This document shows positions 5,898 through 6,462 of a stretch of 6,462 nucleotides of DNA, in pieces. The translations under genes and the position numbers were made by a program. Below the pieces are notes generated by a model. It did not search any database, was not told where the DNA came from, and was given only the letters and a program-made list of their open reading frames with translations. Numbering within the stretch: the stretch's first letter is position 1; every line of letters starts with the position of its first letter. This DNA is from Rhodobacterales bacterium CG2_30_65_12 (GTDB taxonomy: Bacteria; Pseudomonadota; Alphaproteobacteria; Rhodobacterales; Rhodobacteraceae): assembly GCA_001873585.1 (NCBI GenBank), contig MNZL01000128.1, positions 1 to 6,462 of the forward strand, given 5' to 3'.

Positions 5898-6462
5898 ATG
5901 GCCGGCCATTCAAAATGGGCGAACATCCAGCATCGCAAGGGGCGGCAGGACGCCGCGCGGTCGAAGCTATTCTCGAAATTGGCGAAGGAAATCACCGTCG
6001 CCGCGAAGATGGGCGACCCCGACCCCGACAAGAACCCGCGCCTGCGGCTTGCGGTGAAGGAAGCCAAATCGCAATCGGTGCCGAAAGACGTGATCGACCG
6101 CGCGATCAAGAAATCCATGGCCGGCGACGCCGACACCTATGATGAAATCCGCTACGAGGGCTATGGCCCCAACGGCGTGGCGGTGATCGTCGAGGCGATG
6201 ACCGACAACCGCAACCGCACCGCCTCCAACGTGCGCTCGATCTTCACCAAGAACGGCGGCAACCTTGGCGAAACCGGCTCGGTGGGCTTCATGTTCGAGC
6301 GCAAGGGCGAGATCACCTATGCCGCCGCCGCCGGCGACCACGACACGGTATTCGAGGCCGCCCTCGAAGCCGGTGCCGAAGACGTGGAAAGCGCCGAAGA
6401 CGGCCACATCATCTATTGTGCCGATATCGATCTCAATGCCGTCTCGGCGGCGCTGGAAGCGG
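5898..6462 (+). CDS. yebC: YebC/PmpR family regulatory/translation factor, 3' end cut off by window
   Basis: The first 188 residues of a YebC/PmpR/TACO1 family protein; the frame is open to the window edge, and the full family length is about 245-250 aa. The N-terminus MAGHSKWANIQHRKGRQDAA is the family signature. Further conserved blocks are FSKLAKEITVAAKMG (25-39), NPRLRLAV (46-53), IRYEGYGPNGVAVIVE (84-99), TDNRNRTASNVR (102-113) and NGGNLGETGSVGFMF (119-133). Members were first described as DNA-binding regulators (PmpR in Pseudomonas). More recent work on YebC and mitochondrial TACO1 supports a role in translation, relieving ribosome stalling on proline-rich stretches. The ATG at 5898 has GGAG at 5888-5891, 6 nt upstream. 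It is divergent from permease 2 and probably has its own promoter at 5835-5864. In many alphaproteobacteria yebC precedes ruvC, but what follows here lies outside the window. Confidence 0.97.
   Translation, partial: MAGHSKWANIQHRKGRQDAARSKLFSKLAKEITVAAKMGDPDPDKNPRLRLAVKEAKSQSVPKDVIDRAIKKSMAGDADTYDEIRYEGYGPNGVAVIVEAMTDNRNRTASNVRSIFTKNGGNLGETGSVGFMFERKGEITYAAAAGDHDTVFEAALEAGAEDVESAEDGHIIYCADIDLNAVSAALEA

Noticed and set aside
5598..5909. Minus-strand open frame extending across the yebC/permease 2 intergenic region
   Set aside because: It overlaps the true starts of both flanking genes and shows no recognisable protein motif.

Overview
The window is high-GC DNA (mostly G or C at third codon positions, dense ORFs on both strands). 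It looks like a chromosomal segment from an alphaproteobacterium, most likely a Rhodobacteraceae relative. Three things suggest this: the protein families, the co-location of a 5-formyl-THF cyclo-ligase, a TIGR00282/YmdB-type phosphodiesterase and yebC, and an intergenic C-rich/GGATATTT element I recall from Rhodobacteraceae. The taxonomic call is an inference.

Layout, left to right. (1) Positions 2-397, +: the C-terminal two thirds of 5-formyltetrahydrofolate cyclo-ligase, cut by the window edge. (2) 444-1256, +: a YmdB/TIGR00282 metallophosphoesterase, 46 bp downstream and probably in the same operon. (3) 1257-1502: a non-coding gap with short direct repeats. (4) 1503-3281, +: a 592-aa SLC13/DASS-family permease with two RCK_C (TrkA-C) domains between its membrane halves. 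(5) 3368-3886, +: a 172-aa Trp-rich soluble protein of unknown function. (6) 3896-5677, -: a second, divergent SLC13/DASS permease of 593 aa with the same architecture, convergent with the preceding genes. (7) 5678-5897: a divergent promoter region with tandem hairpins, a Rhodobacteraceae-like repeat, and candidate promoters for both flanking genes. (8) 5898 to the window end, +: YebC/PmpR family protein, C-terminally truncated by the window.

The outer genes (one-carbon metabolism, cyclic-nucleotide-type phosphodiesterase, translation/transcription factor YebC) are housekeeping. The inner module is two ion-coupled anion transporters of the same family in opposite orientation around one small unknown gene. 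The two permeases differ at the presumed Na+/substrate-binding tripeptides, so they probably carry different substrates. I saw no CRISPR array, transposase, tRNA, rRNA or clearly new multi-gene system. The least explained pieces are the small Trp-rich protein and the structured 5678-5897 intergenic region.
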